Source: Leptodontidium sp. MPI-SDFR-AT-0119
Taxonomy: Eukaryota; Ascomycota; Leotiomycetes; Helotiales; Leptodontidiaceae
DNA: 64,000 bases
Assembly: GCA_020726505.1 (NCBI GenBank)
Contig: JAHLEZ010000017.1
Coordinates: 496,001-560,000, forward strand
Reading direction: 5' to 3'
The notes beneath the pieces are model-generated. The model saw only the letters and a program-made list of their open reading frames with translations, was not told where the DNA came from and did not search any database. Shown in pieces: positions 23,043-35,350 of the stretch; the first letter of the stretch is position 1, and the number at the start of each line of letters is the position of its first letter. A program made the translations under genes and the position numbers.

Positions 23043-25657
23043 ATTTTGTTCTTGGCTTGGCAAGGCTTTGAGTGAGAAATAATGTTCGGGGATTTTGGCG
23101 CAAGGCTACTGATCTCGAGAATTTTTTGGTGTGCTTTTCTTGTCTCTGGTCGGGCGTCGTGGGAGCAAGGCTGTCCTGATCTGTCAAAAACCACCCCGCA
23201 CTCGCAAGCAATGTGGGCTTGGGCCGACCGATGATCTCAATACGATAGGCGAAAGGGGGGTCGTGAACTTTATTCCGAAGTGTGATATGGGCACAACGAG
23301 TGTTGGAGTTGAGGGTTTGAGGTTGCGCACTGAGATGTGAGATGGATGATTGACTGACTGAATGACTGAGAGTGAGAGAGTGAGAAATGAGAAAGGAAGA
23401 GAGAGAAAGTCGGTGTCAGCAGGAGTGGGCATGGGCTGATTTAAGGTGAGACTTCCACTACCACTACCACTCCCTACTACTGGAGGGGTAGGGAATTGCT
23501 AACACAAGAGTATGTAACCTTTACTGTCCCTCCTCCTTACATGACCTTGCCGGACGCAGGAGCTGATCTGGCGCATATCTCCCCCGATCCATGCCTGTGG
23601 ACACTTTATTGTTCCGTGTTTAGACGCAGTGCAGTGTGTGTAGTGAGTGAGTGAGTGAGTGAGCACTTGACCTTCGACCACACCAAGACCCAGACCTGAG
23701 CAGCCACCAGCAGGGGGCCATGAACCAGGCCTCATGCCGCTGTATGGAGATAAGTGGTTATTAGCACCATGCCACCACCATCAGGGCAAGGAAAGGAGAG
23801 AGGGCAAGAAAAGATGGTGGAAAGGCGAAGGCAAAGTCAAATACAGAGGCAAAAACAAGCCCGGGAAGGGAAAAGGCACCACCTCTCTCTCTATTTTTTT
23901 CCACCACGACCAAGCTGACTGAAGAGGAAATCAGTGCGATGGTCAAAAGCGATGCCGGGCTTTGGATGTGGCACAGCTGCAGTCCACTACCCTCCCAACT
24001 ACTGCAGCACAATACACTACAGTACACTCTGCATATCAAGCAAAGAGATACATTGCTACTATAGGACAGCCCTAAGAGAGATTAATACCTGGTATCCACT
24101 CTTGGGAGTTAGTTTTATTCGGATATTCCAGGTTTCCCAGCCTCTCAGCTTGGCGGGCAGCGATGGGGTTACTTTCCTTACTTTTTACTTTACCCATTCT
24201 AAGGGACTACTGCAGAGGAGCATGCAGCTAAACTTCGACTCTCGTAAAGCGAACCTCACATATTGCGTTCTCTTCCCCAGGGAGATCAGAATTACCTTCC
24301 TAGGCAAGGTAAGGTATAAGGTACCTAGTGAGGCATTGACAACCTTTCCTGCATTCATACCAAGTTGCATTTTGCATTTAAACCCATTCGGCTGCCCCGC
24401 TCTGCAGTCAAATTGTCGCGGGGCACCCGAATCGAAGCGATCGATATTAACATCTTCCCTCTCCTTTGAAGGGGAAACGAGAGAGAGAGAGGGACAAAGG
24501 TTAAGACGCCGATCTGATATTCATTTGCCCGCGATACGCTCACGGGGATCGGGCCGCATAAGTGTTGGCTGTTTTAGAAAAGAAACCAAGAGGCGGGCGG
24601 ACGAAAAGAATGGCACCAGATTTCGGTTATCACCCCTCCCCTCCATCTTTCAGTGGAGATAATCGGGTTCGGGTGTCGTAAAGAAGAAGAAAAAAACGGC
24701 CCCCAAACTTCACACCCGCACTCACCAGGAATCTCTCTAACAAAAACAATGATTTTAAAAGTCCTATGTGATTTTAAGCTAAGGAAATACCTTTTTAGAC
24801 TCGTTTACGCCGTCTTTTTTCGTGGGGTTTTGGTCGACTTGTGGATTTTTTGGGTCTTCTGAGTGTTGGATTTGGCTGTTGGGTTGGGCATACCAGTATG
24901 CGGAAAAGAAACGCGCGCCTGTACAACTGTAACAGGTCGGGGTTTGGGCTACCTGGCTGGCCAGCTGGCTGGCTGCAGTCATTTACCTTACTGTTTGCTT
25001 GCGTGCTTGCCGTCACCGAGTAGGTAAACGGTCGCTCCCGGGTTCGATGCTGATGAATAGGTCGTAATAACACCACGTACGTACGGTATCACGAAGACGA
25101 ACAATTTTTTTCCTGCTTTAGCTTTCTGGCATTTTCCATCGATATTTTGATTTGATTTGATTTGAGTTCCGCCGCAATAGCCAGTAGATTTCAACAACCA
25201 GCAGCTGAACAACCCTTGCCTTCCCAACTTTCAGCCCCCAAACTCAACGATGGCGAATCTGGATGCGAATACACATGATTGAAGGAGCAGGACGAAACAG
25301 TTGGGAGTATGCTTATGTATTCTATTTTAGGGATGTCCGTTTTCTGGCGCTGCTTTTGGGTTTCTGAATTTCCCTTCGTTCGTCGTTGGGGATGGGCTAT
25401 GCAGCCTGTGTGTGTGGCTGTTGACAGGTAGATGAGCGCTAAAAATCCCAAATACACTCCTCCGTCCCCACTTTGCGGTTGTGCCAGTGCCAGTCCCAGT
25501 TCCAGTACCAGTTCTATGGCCCTGAATTGACCCAGATCCCAGATATACCTAGAAATAACCCTCTTTGACAGCCATGACAAGGCGCAGGGAGGCAAAGTGA
25601 TGCACACCCGCAACGGCTCCTCCCTTCCCTTCCCTTCCCATCCCATCCATCTGTCAC
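23043..25657. other. 2.6-kb gene-free region with simple repeats
   Basis: No supportable gene. Contains a GAGT microsatellite (about 23642-23663), GA runs (24479-24492), an AGGTA-rich patch with an inverted repeat near 24292-24325, a GCTG-rich stretch around 24950-24975 and a CCCTT/CCCAT pyrimidine run (about 25620-25650). Open frames here (up to 242 codons) have no domain or coding-like composition. Confidence 0.55.
24292..24325. repeat. AGGTA-rich patch with inverted repeat
   Basis: TTACCTT and AAGGTAA form a perfect 7-bp inverted repeat with a 7-bp spacer, followed by further AAGGTA units and the palindrome AGGTACCT. Confidence 0.6.
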
Positions 25658-26402
25658 TCATGCACGCCCTCCGCTCTTAAAGATTTGATCCATGTGCTCC
25701 CGGCTATTCTTGAAAGTCGTCTCAAGATACTGGAGTCGCTTGCCCAGATTCTCGACTTCCGACGAGAGCGTGCGTGTCTCGGTCGTCAGGCGGGAGTTCA
25801 CGTCGCTCGTAGGGCTGAAAACGAACCTATTTGGCCAATCAGGATTAGTTGGAATGAAACTGTGCATGTGTGCATGAGGTGTAAGTTGCTTTTTCTGAGT
25901 TTGGGGAGGGTCTCGTGATCATGAGTGTGGGTGTGATCGTGAGTGACTCTGATTTCCAGGTTGGGCTTGTGGTGTGTGCCTAGTGTGGAGAGTGACGGAA
26001 CGGTGAGGAGATAGAGACGAGGAAATGGATGACGGGTGGGTGGAAGTGAAGACATGTGTGTGGACTTACATCTTGCCTACGCCTTCATACATGTTGGTAT
26101 CGGATGGTAGTTCCGATACCTCTTTTGCAGTCAACTCGAGCTTGCGGATCTCGCGCTGCTTGATGGCGATTTGAGATCTGACTATGCCGATTTGTTGCTG
26201 TGACTGGATGGCTTGGTTCTCAATCTCTTGCACCAGCTGGATAGGAATATAGTGTCAGCAAGATTTCATGGAGAAAGGAGATAGTGGAGTGGCAAGCTGG
26301 CCATGGCCCATGGGACTGGCCTCAGGGGATGGGGGCTGAGTCCTTCTCATACGGTGTGTGAGAGCGATATACCTTTTGGAGAGCTTCATTTGAGATAGAC
26401 AT
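25658..26402 (-). CDS. PFD1: prefoldin subunit 1 (beta type)
   Basis: Exons are complement 25658..25826, 26070..26236 and 26373..26402, giving 121 residues, the usual length for beta-prefoldins. Prefoldin is a cytosolic hexamer that hands nascent actin and tubulin to the CCT chaperonin. Two amphipathic helices (about 5-45 and 80-115) form the coiled coil, and the middle (NMYEGVGKMFVFS) is the conserved beta-hairpin of Pfd1. The first exon codes ten residues. The second intron is 243 bp, several times longer than most here. Another prefoldin gene (PFD5) lies about 14 kb away. Confidence 0.93.
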
Positions 26403-27831
26403 CTTGAAAGACTTGATGCTCTGTCTGAGTTCAGAGCCGGAAGTATCTCAAAGCACTGTGCTGTTGCCTCGACTGTCCCTCTCCCTCTCGCTTGACGATT
26501 TCTCGCGATAGTGTCGGTTTCGGTACTCGGTCATGTGGTGATAAGAGGAATCAAAAGAAAATAAGATTTGCACGTGGAGATTGGGAATTGGTCAGCTCAG
26601 GCTTTGGATGCTCCTCGGCTGGCTGGCTGTCTGTCTCGTGGAGGCTCGTGGATGGATGGTTGTTGGTTTCTGCAATTGCTCAAAGGGGACTGGCCAATCG
26701 GTGACCGGAGATGCCCCACCCGCCACTTGATTGGTCATGATGCATCGGGGATTTGCTCCGGACCTGGACCTTGAGTTCCTTCAATTGAGTGAGCTTGAGC
26801 TTGAGGACGATGAAGCTTTTTGGCTTGTGAAAGTTTCAAAGAGTCAAGATCGAATATTCCAAGAAACTTAATACTGAACTTGACTCTGGGGGACAAGAAG
26901 TTACGCTGCCAAGCCCCGATAAGGCTCTTTGGATATCCATTCATTCCATCCTCTCCACAGATCTCACACCGTCACCGTCCGTCCTTTCAGTCAGCACACA
27001 TATGGGTATCCGCCATCGCCAAGTCGTGGACATCCTTGTCGGGGATTTGAGGCACATCTTGATAACCAGCCCGTGGTGTCCGAAGCTTCCGTGTGTACCT
27101 ACCGAGGATGGCATCCCCCCCGGTGGGTTCGAGAAGGCGATTTGAGGAAGCGGTTCTTCCAAATTCCGTTGCTTCAAAGTCAATTCCAACATCTGACAGA
27201 AGCAAAACGTACGCAAAAGTACCACAGTTCGATGGGCATTCAACCAAAGTCCCAGACACCTGAACGCAAGTATATTCGGACACAGCTGGCTGATGCAAGA
27301 CTGCCGGCAATGGAGGGGTCGAAATCGACTCGACTCGTCTCGTCTGGATGGCTCCATCTGCAAGTGTCGACGGATGCATGACGTTGCAGGACCTGGCTTG
27401 CTCTAGTGCAGGGGTCTTCACTCTTTTTCCATGTCGGGCAGGCCAGTCACAGTGGAGTGGTGTGGTCCAGCGCATTCGAGGCAGGGTCGTAGTTCAGTTC
27501 AAGTTTAAGTACGACGGACTTCCCTTCCATTGTTTTCTTTCCCTTTCCCTTTCTTCTCCTCTCCTCTTCTCTCCTTCTCCTTGTCCTGTCCCCGAACCAT
27601 GTGGTGGCGCCTTCCTGACCGACCCACTCCTCTTCAAACGTTAGGCTCAAGAAACATCAGTGTGTAACTTTGCTGCACACCCAGCAAATTATACAGCCTA
27701 CGTTTTGAAGGGACATCCTTAGCATTTTCTAGCTCAACCGGATAGAAGAACCGTCGACAGTTCATTGAAGCGGTGTTATTTAGCCTTTTAGAAATTGTTC
27801 CCACCTCACCTTTACAAAGAGTTTCGTCGCA
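26403..27831. other. divergent intergenic region PFD1/ceramidase, no gene seen
   Basis: About 1.4 kb with promoters of both flanking genes. Overlapping short ORFs on both strands lack domain or codon evidence. A pyrimidine-rich run lies at about 27520-27580. Confidence 0.55.
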
Positions 27832-29195
27832 ATGGGTTTCTCTCTACCGTCGATCAAGTATCCGCCAGCTCGACCAGATGAGGGATATTGGAACCCTGTC
27901 ACTTCGACAATCAACTGGTGTGAAGGTCAAAAATCCCTTCCCTCTTTGCGATCTCATCCTGACGTTGATTTGTTAGAGGACTATTACGCTACTATCTACT
28001 CGGCCGAAATCGTCAACACACTCACCAACTTGCTATTCATTGCTCTAGGAATTAAAGGCATCCGAAACTGTCTGAAGTATGGCCATGATAGTATTTTTAT
28101 CATCTCTTTCTGCGGGTGTAAGCAAGCATCTGCGATCCTGTAAGTGTTAGATAGTTACTGATTTTTCAGATCTCTTGGTTGGAAGCGGCTCCTTTGCTTT
28201 TCACAGCACATTGAAATGTAAGTCACCAACTCCCTCGGGATATTTGGCTGCCCAGTACTAACTCGAAATTTAGACCCAATGCAACTGTTGGATGAGCTCT
28301 CCATGATTTACACTGCAACCATCATGTGCTATGCGACTTTCTCGTATTCGCAATCCCGACTTGTTCGCCAATTTCTGGGCGCTGGGCTGCTTTCATTGGC
28401 AATATTCATTACGGTTGGTCTTCTGCTCTAATTTAAATATTTTGAAACCGTTGCTAATTCTTGGCTACCAGCTTTATTACCACTATCTCCAAGATCCAGA
28501 ATTCCACCAGAATGCATTTGCGCTCCTACTCATCGTCATAATGGCCCGAAGTACTTATGTGATGGAAGTCAACATCCGACCATCTCTGAAGGAAAAGTAC
28601 GGCACAAAGTCCCGAACAGGAGTCGATTCCGGATCCGTCAGCGCAGCTGAGTGCTTGGAGAACGGTAACAGAGACAGAGCTATTCTCAAGAACATGTGGA
28701 TGATGGTCACTCTTGGGTTGGCCATTTTCTTGGGTGGTTTTGGGATTTGGAACTTGGACAATCATTACTGCTCGAAGATCCGCAGTTGGAGACATCAGGT
28801 TGGATTGCCTTGGGGAATCATCCTTGAGGGACATGGTTGGTGGTAAGTTTATTTATAGATTTTTGTTTCTTTGAACTCCGTTCACTAATTGGACCAGGCA
28901 CTTAATGACAGGAGTTGGTGCGTACTACTACATTGTCTGGGCTGTCTGGCTACGACATTGTCTTAATGAGCGACAAGACGAATTTGTACTGAACTGGCCG
29001 TCCGTTTTCTCTCTCCCGGAAGTCATATCTTTGGAGGATTCAAAGAAAAAGGGCCATAAATGGACCAACGGCTACTCCAATGGAAATGCTCGAGCCAATG
29101 GCAAGACCCATGCCAATGGAAATGGAAATGGCAACGGGAACGGGAACGGGAACGGCTATGGCCATGGAACTCGAGAAGACCGAAAGTCTGTTTAA
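27832..29195 (+). CDS. alkaline ceramidase (Ypc1/Ydc1 family)
   Basis: Six exons: 27832..27925, 27977..28117, 28170..28217, 28274..28413, 28472..28842, 28898..29195; 363 residues. The enzyme hydrolyses ceramide or phytoceramide to sphingoid base and fatty acid in the ER/Golgi membrane. The start matches the family (YWNPVTSTINWCEEDY). The zinc and catalytic residues are visible: Ser and His in GSGSFAFHS, Asp in LLDELSMIY, and the HxxxH pair in GHGWWHLMTG. About seven membrane helices are expected. The C-terminal tail (last 45 residues) is a hydrophilic run of Asn-Gly repeats encoded by a tandem AACGGG/AATGGA array, unlike yeast enzymes. Intron 1 has a weak donor (GTCAAA), but it is needed to restore NWCEEDY. 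Confidence 0.94.
29103..29160 (+). repeat. in-frame Asn-Gly hexanucleotide repeat
   Basis: AATGGA/AACGGG units inside the last exon of the ceramidase gene encode alternating Asn and Gly. Copy number is likely to vary between strains. Confidence 0.8.
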
Positions 29196-29891
29196 AAATG
29201 TTAAGGAAGGACGATTGACAGACCTTCTGTCTGGATGAACATAGACCGAAGACTTGTGCATAGAATTATACCCCTTCTGTCTGGACCCCTGGATGGTCCG
29301 TTGAGATAATAGAAAGTATTCATTTGGAGCAAAAGTTATTCGTCATCGTACTCGGGGACCAGTTCCAAAATTAATTTAATACAATGTCAAATCCTTACTA
29401 TAAAGTCTTCAAAATCAACCTCTTTCATACACTCCGCCTCATAAAGTTACGAGGCCGAACTTCCGCCTTGTCCTGCCGTAGCCTCGTGGGGGTGGAACGA
29501 ACCCTTGATCTGCGCCTGGGCAAGCCAGCCTGCAGCCCAGATTAGCGCATTCGTGGCATCTCCAAATATGCATGCTCACTCACGCTTCACCACGCAATAG
29601 GAAACATACCACCTCGTATCGCCCAACGTCTGCTGCGCCGCCCCAAGCAAAGCTCCAGGCTATCCTCCACGTCCCCAGAAGCCTAGAATGATAACCCTCG
29701 AGTGAATCCCGATTGTGCGAAAGAGAGGAATTAGTCAAATACTCCAGCTCTAGCTCTCTCCAAATGTCCGCGCGATAACGAAATACCCCCGATTGAACAG
29801 ACAGGCATTCTTCCACGCGACTGGACGCGATCCCTCCCTCCCTTGACCACCAACGACTGCGAAGAGTGGAGCGGGGTAGAGAGAGAGAATC
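29196..29891. other. intergenic, no gene seen
   Basis: 3' flank of the ceramidase gene and upstream region of the golgin gene, which starts just after a GA-rich leader. A 120-codon minus-strand frame has no features. Confidence 0.55.
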
Positions 29892-32703
29892 ATGGCAGCA
29901 CCTGCGAAACAAACATCCAGATGGGGGAACTTCCTTCAACAAGCTGTCGCTGGGGTGGAATCGAGGCTGGATAATATCCTAGCGGATGGTGTCGAGGAAC
30001 AAGCACAAGCACAACAAGCCGGGCAGAAGAAACCAGGGACTCCCACAATCCCTGCGTCTCCTTCGAAGACTGATGGAGGTGCGTATTTGCATATTTCTTG
30101 GGGGAGTAGAGTTGTAAATGGAGAGAAAGAAAGGGCCTTTACTGATCCTATTGGTGTTATAGGTATTTCCAGGACGGCTTCTACGAGTAATAGAGCGAAC
30201 GACAGGTTGCAGGAACGTCTGGCACGAGCTATAGCTGCGAAGAATTCGGCGCAGAAACCTGAAAGACCTGATTCCCTGGCCCTTTCATCAGGCGTCCCGT
30301 CTCGAACTGGCAGTCCAATTACTGTGAGCAGTAGTCCCAGACAAAGCATCGATGCGCCTGCGCCTTCACCGAAAGTAGCAGACAAGGATGTTGGACAAGA
30401 GACAGCCTCACGGCCGTCGGTGGATGGAAGAGGTGAGCAGAAGCAGGTGCAGACTGAAGCCCCGTCTATTGCTGTGCAACCTGGAAGTCCAGTCATTGAA
30501 CCCACGCCGGAAGCACAGCACGAACCCAATGGACTTGTACTTAAGTCTGAAGGGGAGGTCTCTCCACGACCTTCAGCCGAATCAACGAGATCGAGTATAC
30601 CTCGAGACTCGATGGATTCAGCTAGACAGCCCAGCCTACGCCCTTCTATGGAGATACCATCTGGAGAACGGCCGGATTTGGGACTTTCGAGTGCCAAAAC
30701 ACCAACAGAGTATGAAGCTCTTCTCAAGCAATTACAGTCAGACCACGAGGCTTCCGAGCTACAACGGCAGGAGGAAGTGCATGGGTACATCGAAAGAATA
30801 GATGCTCTGCAGTCCAAGCTGCAATATCTAGCCAAGGAGGGTGCTGAGGCAGCACGGAAAGCAAGTGGTTCTGCCCCGAGCGGTAGTTTGGAGAAGAAAC
30901 TCGCAGACAAGGAAGAACAAGTTGCTCTCTTGATGGAGGAGGGCCAAAAGCTTTCCAAGAAGGAACTCAACCAACTCACCACGATCAAGAAACTACGAGC
31001 GAAGATCCAAGAGGATACTAAACTGATTGAAGAGGCCAAGAGGAAACAGGAGATAGCTGAGCGAGATGTCACGATTGTCACTGAACGATGGAAGAGAGCC
31101 GAAACGTTTGAGAAACGATTGAATGAGAAGCAAAAAGAGGTCCAGCAGCTGCAGAAAGATATCGAGACTCTAAAAGCGTCGAACGAACTGAAAAACTCGG
31201 CTATTACGGAGTTGGAAGCTGAGCTAGATGAAGCTATTGCTCAGGGGAAGCAAGCCGAGATCAAAGTTGCCAATGAAGCTTTGGAAGCAGAGAAGAAGAG
31301 AGCTGCAGGGCTCGAAGACGATATTGCGAATCTGAAGATCGAGAAGAACTTAGTGGCTGATCGAGCACAAGCTCAAATCAAGGAATTGAGAGAGAAGATG
31401 GACAAGGATCTTGAGAAGGCTCGTATGGCGGAGCTAGAGATGAAGTCTGAGCAGCAGATGTTGGAGAGCAAGTTGGAAGTTATGAGGGCGAGAGCCGAGG
31501 AAGTCTCGTCTGGAGCTACGGGGGATGCTCAAGCGAAATTGCTGAGACAGATAGAGACTTTACAGACGCAATATGCGGTTGCGAGTGAGAATTGGCAGGG
31601 CATTGAAGCTTCACTTATTGCACGAGCTACGAATCTTGAAAAGGAGAGGGATGAGGCTACTCGGAGAGAAGCTGATATTAGGAAGAAAGCTCGAGAAGTG
31701 GTGAGTTTGATCGAATCGTGTATATGCAATTTATGCTGACCCTTGACAGACACTGAAGGCGAAACGCAATGAAGATGAACTTGAAGAGTCAAGATCGAAA
31801 ATGCCTAGCTTTCAACAAGAGTTAGCAGAACACAAAGCCAAACTAGACACCTTACAACAGAGAGCTGAAGCTGCGGAGACAGCTTTGCTCGAAGCGAAAG
31901 CATCATTCGAGCAAGAGAAGCTAGCCTGGAAATCAGAAATGCAGAATCGCATTGATGAAGAGAGGCAAAAGCTGCAAGAAGAGTCAAACACCCCTGGCTC
32001 ATTCGGCTACAACAGAGCGGATTCACCTGTAGCATCAACACGAAGAGGCCTGACATCCGAATATCTTGGACTCCAGAACCTCCAAATTAGGCGAGCATCA
32101 GCCCGCTCAGTAAACAACGACGTTCCTCCAACAGCCGGCTTCCTAGCCCGCCGACCATCCACCCAACCCCTGGGCAAGACCTCAGGAAACGGTACCCCAA
32201 CCCGACAAGACTCCATGCAATCCCTCAAAGAGAATCACAACGGCGAGAATGGAAACACCGACTCCCGATCCATCCACACCGACCACGATGATTTCTTCGA
32301 GCAGACCGGCTCCCCGTCCTCCCCGCACCAAACCATCAACGACCTCGTTTCCGTCTCCACCGCCGGCGCAGGCCCCTCCGTCCAACTTGTAGAGCGCATG
32401 TCCTCCGCAGTCCGACGTCTCGAGAGCGAGAAAGTCGCTACTAAAGAAGACCTCGCGCGTCTCTCTGCCCAGCGCGACGAGGCGCGCGCGGAGATCGTCG
32501 CCCTCATGCGTGAGGTCGAGCAGAAGCGCGCGGTGGATGCAAAGGTTGCGGTGCTAGAGAAGGAGGTCGAGGAGCTGAATGAGAGGTATCAAACTACGCT
32601 TGAGATGTTGGGCGAGAAGAGCGAGATGGTCGATGAGTTGAGGAGCGATATCGAGGATATCAAGGCGATGTATCGGGAGTTGGTTGAGAGGACTGTGAAA
32701 TAG
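29892..32703 (+). CDS. TMF1/Sgm1-like coiled-coil golgin
   Basis: Exons 29892..30078, 30163..31700 and 31750..32703 give 892 residues. The N-terminus (SRWGNFLQQAVAGVESRLDNIL) is amphipathic and family-typical. A Ser/Pro-rich linker follows, then long coiled coils from about residue 275, beginning with the TMF DNA-binding-type block (YEALLKQLQSDHEASELQRQ). The C-terminus (about 780-892) is the TMF TATA-binding-type coiled coil ending in MYRELVERTVK. Animal TMF1 and yeast Sgm1 are Golgi tethers that bind Rab6/Ypt6; that role is inferred here, and the names with TATA are historical. The first intron (84 bp) is a multiple of three without stop, so retention would add 28 residues after position 62. 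Confidence 0.88.
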
Positions 32704-33373
32704 AGTGATGATTGAAACTGTCATGGAAACGAAGGCGAGAAAAAGGGCAAATCAAAGTATTTGCTTGGACATGCTTGAAGATTCTCATGAAGTGAGATGG
32801 GAGATGGCAGTACCAATGAATGGTACGTATTCGGGTTTGAGGGCAATGGATTGGAGGACTTTTTATAGAGGCATGCATCCTTTGCTTTAGACATTACTTA
32901 CGCTTGACACGATATGAAAAAGGGATGGACGATGTATCGGCGTTTTTATCTACAGAAAACCAAAATTCGCGGAGTCTTTTGCATTTCGTCGTTTTTCGTA
33001 TTCTTTAGCACTTTTGCGGCGCTTTTTGCTTCTGCTCTTGCCTTTGCTTTGGCTTTTGATTTTGATGTTTGCAATTGTCAGTTGCATTTAACGATGTACT
33101 TGTAGTAGCTATCATTCACGCATAACATGTAGGATTAGAATCTAGGCCAGGCCTATTCGGAGAAGATAGGTGTTTGGGCCATGATGGTGGTGTTTTGGAT
33201 AGTAAGGTACAATAGATTGATACAACGCTTCATGCTATTCCATTCCCTTTCCATCTTACCATGCTCTTCTCAAGTGAAGTAATACCTCTGGAGCGAGCAA
33301 GCCGGTGTGAAGTGGAGCAGAGCACTGAGAGCAGGCAGAAGAGGAAGGAGGAAGATGAGGGGGGATAGAACAA
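32704..33373. other. convergent intergenic region, no gene seen
   Basis: 3' flanks of the golgin gene and NAS6. T-rich sequence around 32985-33065 (repeats of GCTTTTG-like words). No gene. Confidence 0.6.
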
Positions 33374-34761
33374 CTAAATCTCAATACCCTCCATCTCAGC
33401 CGTCTTCAAAATGTACTTTTTCACCTGCGAGTCGGGCGCTAGATCTAGTGCTAGGAAGCCGTCGTTGTCTTTCTTCTCTGTGTCGGCGCCGGCTTTGAGG
33501 AGGGCTACTGCTGTGTCGCCTGTATGTTCTGATTAGTAACTATATGCAAAAATATGACCCATCCGTCCATCCAGTACATAACCTAGGGAAAGCTAAACCG
33601 TTCTTGAAGGGGGATTACGAGAAAAATGGGATTGGAGTGAAGTAGAAGGGAGAGACAAGATATGTAGAAGAGAGAAGTAGAACATAGCAAGACATACCAT
33701 GACCCTCAGCAACAGCGTGATGCAATGGCGTCTGGCCCGCAACATCACTCGCGTTCAACGGGCTCTTATTCTTGATCAGCAGCTCCACGATAGGGACTGA
33801 TCCGACGGCTGCGGCGCGGTGGATGGCGTATTGTCCGCGCTTGTCCTTGACTCGTGCTGAGGCTGGAGGTTTGTGGTCTAGGAGGCGACGGGCGAGGTCG
33901 ATGTTTTTCTTGGAGGAGACGAAGTGGAGCGCTGTCTGTTGGTGGGGGATTAGCACTGGGAACGACTGAACGAGTTGAGATGGGATTGGGTGTTGCTTTG
34001 GGATGGGAGAGGGGGGTCTTACTTGGCCGGTGAAATCTGGGTGTTTGTTAGTGAGTGCTGCTGCTTTGCTTTTCGGGTGAGATGGATGGATGGATGGGAG
34101 ACGTGGAACTCACTCTTTGCGTTGACATCTGCATCTTTCCTCAATAAGAGATCGACGAGCTCTTCGCCATCTTTTAAGCTGACGGCTATCATCAATGGTG
34201 TCCATCCTGAACCATCCTATTCAAAACACAACAAATTATCAGCCTCTAGTAGCCTCAATAAAACTTCCACTCCAGTTCCAACTCATAGTCTAAGAAAGCG
34301 ACCTCACCATCGTTCTCTTCTGGACTTAGAACACAGAATGAAACAACAGATATCCATACCTGAACATCAGCATCAAAGTCCTTGGTCGCAGCCAACAACT
34401 TCGCAATATCGAGGTGGTTATACGAAACAGCCCAATGCAGCGGCAAACGGCCATCATCATCAACTCGTTGCGCTAGCTTGGGGTTGGCCTATCATAAAGA
34501 TGCAGATTCAGCACAGCTCTCCATCTTATCTCATCACATCTTCAAACTCCCAAGGTATCTGAAATCAAGAGGCCAAGCTTACAGCTAACAGCGATTCCAC
34601 GACTTGAGCTGTGAGGAAGTTAGTCTGGGTGTTTGGTGTTTGGCACCTGGCGGGGTAATGAGGAGGGGTAATCCAGTGAAGGATGTGAAGAAGAGCTTAC
34701 TTCTTCCATCTCGAGCTGCTTCGTGGATGGCGAATTTGGAGGGTTCTGCTTGTTCAACCAT
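33374..34761 (-). CDS. NAS6: 26S proteasome assembly chaperone Nas6 (gankyrin)
   Basis: Seven exons: complement 33374..33519, 33698..33935, 34023..34036, 34114..34216, 34360..34488, 34583..34608, 34701..34761; 238 residues (yeast Nas6: 228). It consists of ankyrin repeats (e.g. DGRLPLHWAVSYNHLDIAKLL, DGSGWTPLMIAVS, GQYAIHRAAAVGSVPIVELL, AGQTPLHHAVAEGHGDTA). Nas6 binds the C-terminal domain of Rpt3 and guides assembly of the proteasome base. One internal exon is 14 nt (coding FTGQ plus one split codon) and another is 26 nt. All seven junctions keep phase, and the repeats line up only when all are spliced. Confidence 0.92.
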
Positions 34762-35350
34762 TTTGTTCTGTGAGGGGGAATGAAAAGGTGTTTTGGAGGA
34801 GGGTAGAAGTGAGTTTAGGGTGAGATGTTTGTGTTGATTTGGAAGTCGTCGTCTTCGGCTAGGTAGCCTGATTTTCGGGCCTGAGGCTAGGGAGGGGTGC
34901 TGAAGAAAATGGAAATGAAGTGAAGTGAGATGTTAATGAATATTTTGAAATGGTTCTTATTGCAAACGTCAAGTATCATAAGTCGATAGAGCAAAGATGA
35001 AATCCTAGTCGGATTTGAGGAGAGTTTGGGGTGCGAATTTGAAATAATGTGTACAGCGGGGGCATCGAATATCAAAACCCAAAAGCAACTTACGGACTTG
35101 CTTAAAACAGAGATTAGGCCATTAAGATTGAAACAGGGCAACTTTTAAACGGCAGTCCGATTATGTTCAATAGGAATCTTGACCGTTCATACAACTCAAG
35201 TCCTTCCGCTTGTTGACTTTTGAGCTGGGGTAATGTAGATAGATAACAGGGGCTGTACACTAGCTTCACGAGGCGCGAACCAAAAAATCGCGAACCAGCC
35301 TCGCAGGACAACTTCAACAAACAATCGCCATCCACCTCAAATTCTTAAAC
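34762..35350. other. divergent promoter region NAS6/PRP46
   Basis: Gene-free interval that must hold both promoters. No specific element recognised. Confidence 0.5.

Noticed and set aside
23934..24662. 242-codon plus-strand open frame
   Set aside because: No domain, odd composition, lies in repeat-rich intergenic DNA, no splice or start context support.
25191..25661. 156-codon minus-strand frame abutting PFD1
   Set aside because: Starts and ends without gene signals and overlaps the PFD1 stop; intergenic simple repeats.
29936..31081. 381-codon frame antisense to the golgin gene
   Set aside because: Shadow of a strongly biased coding strand; Ser/Cys/Leu-rich product without domain.
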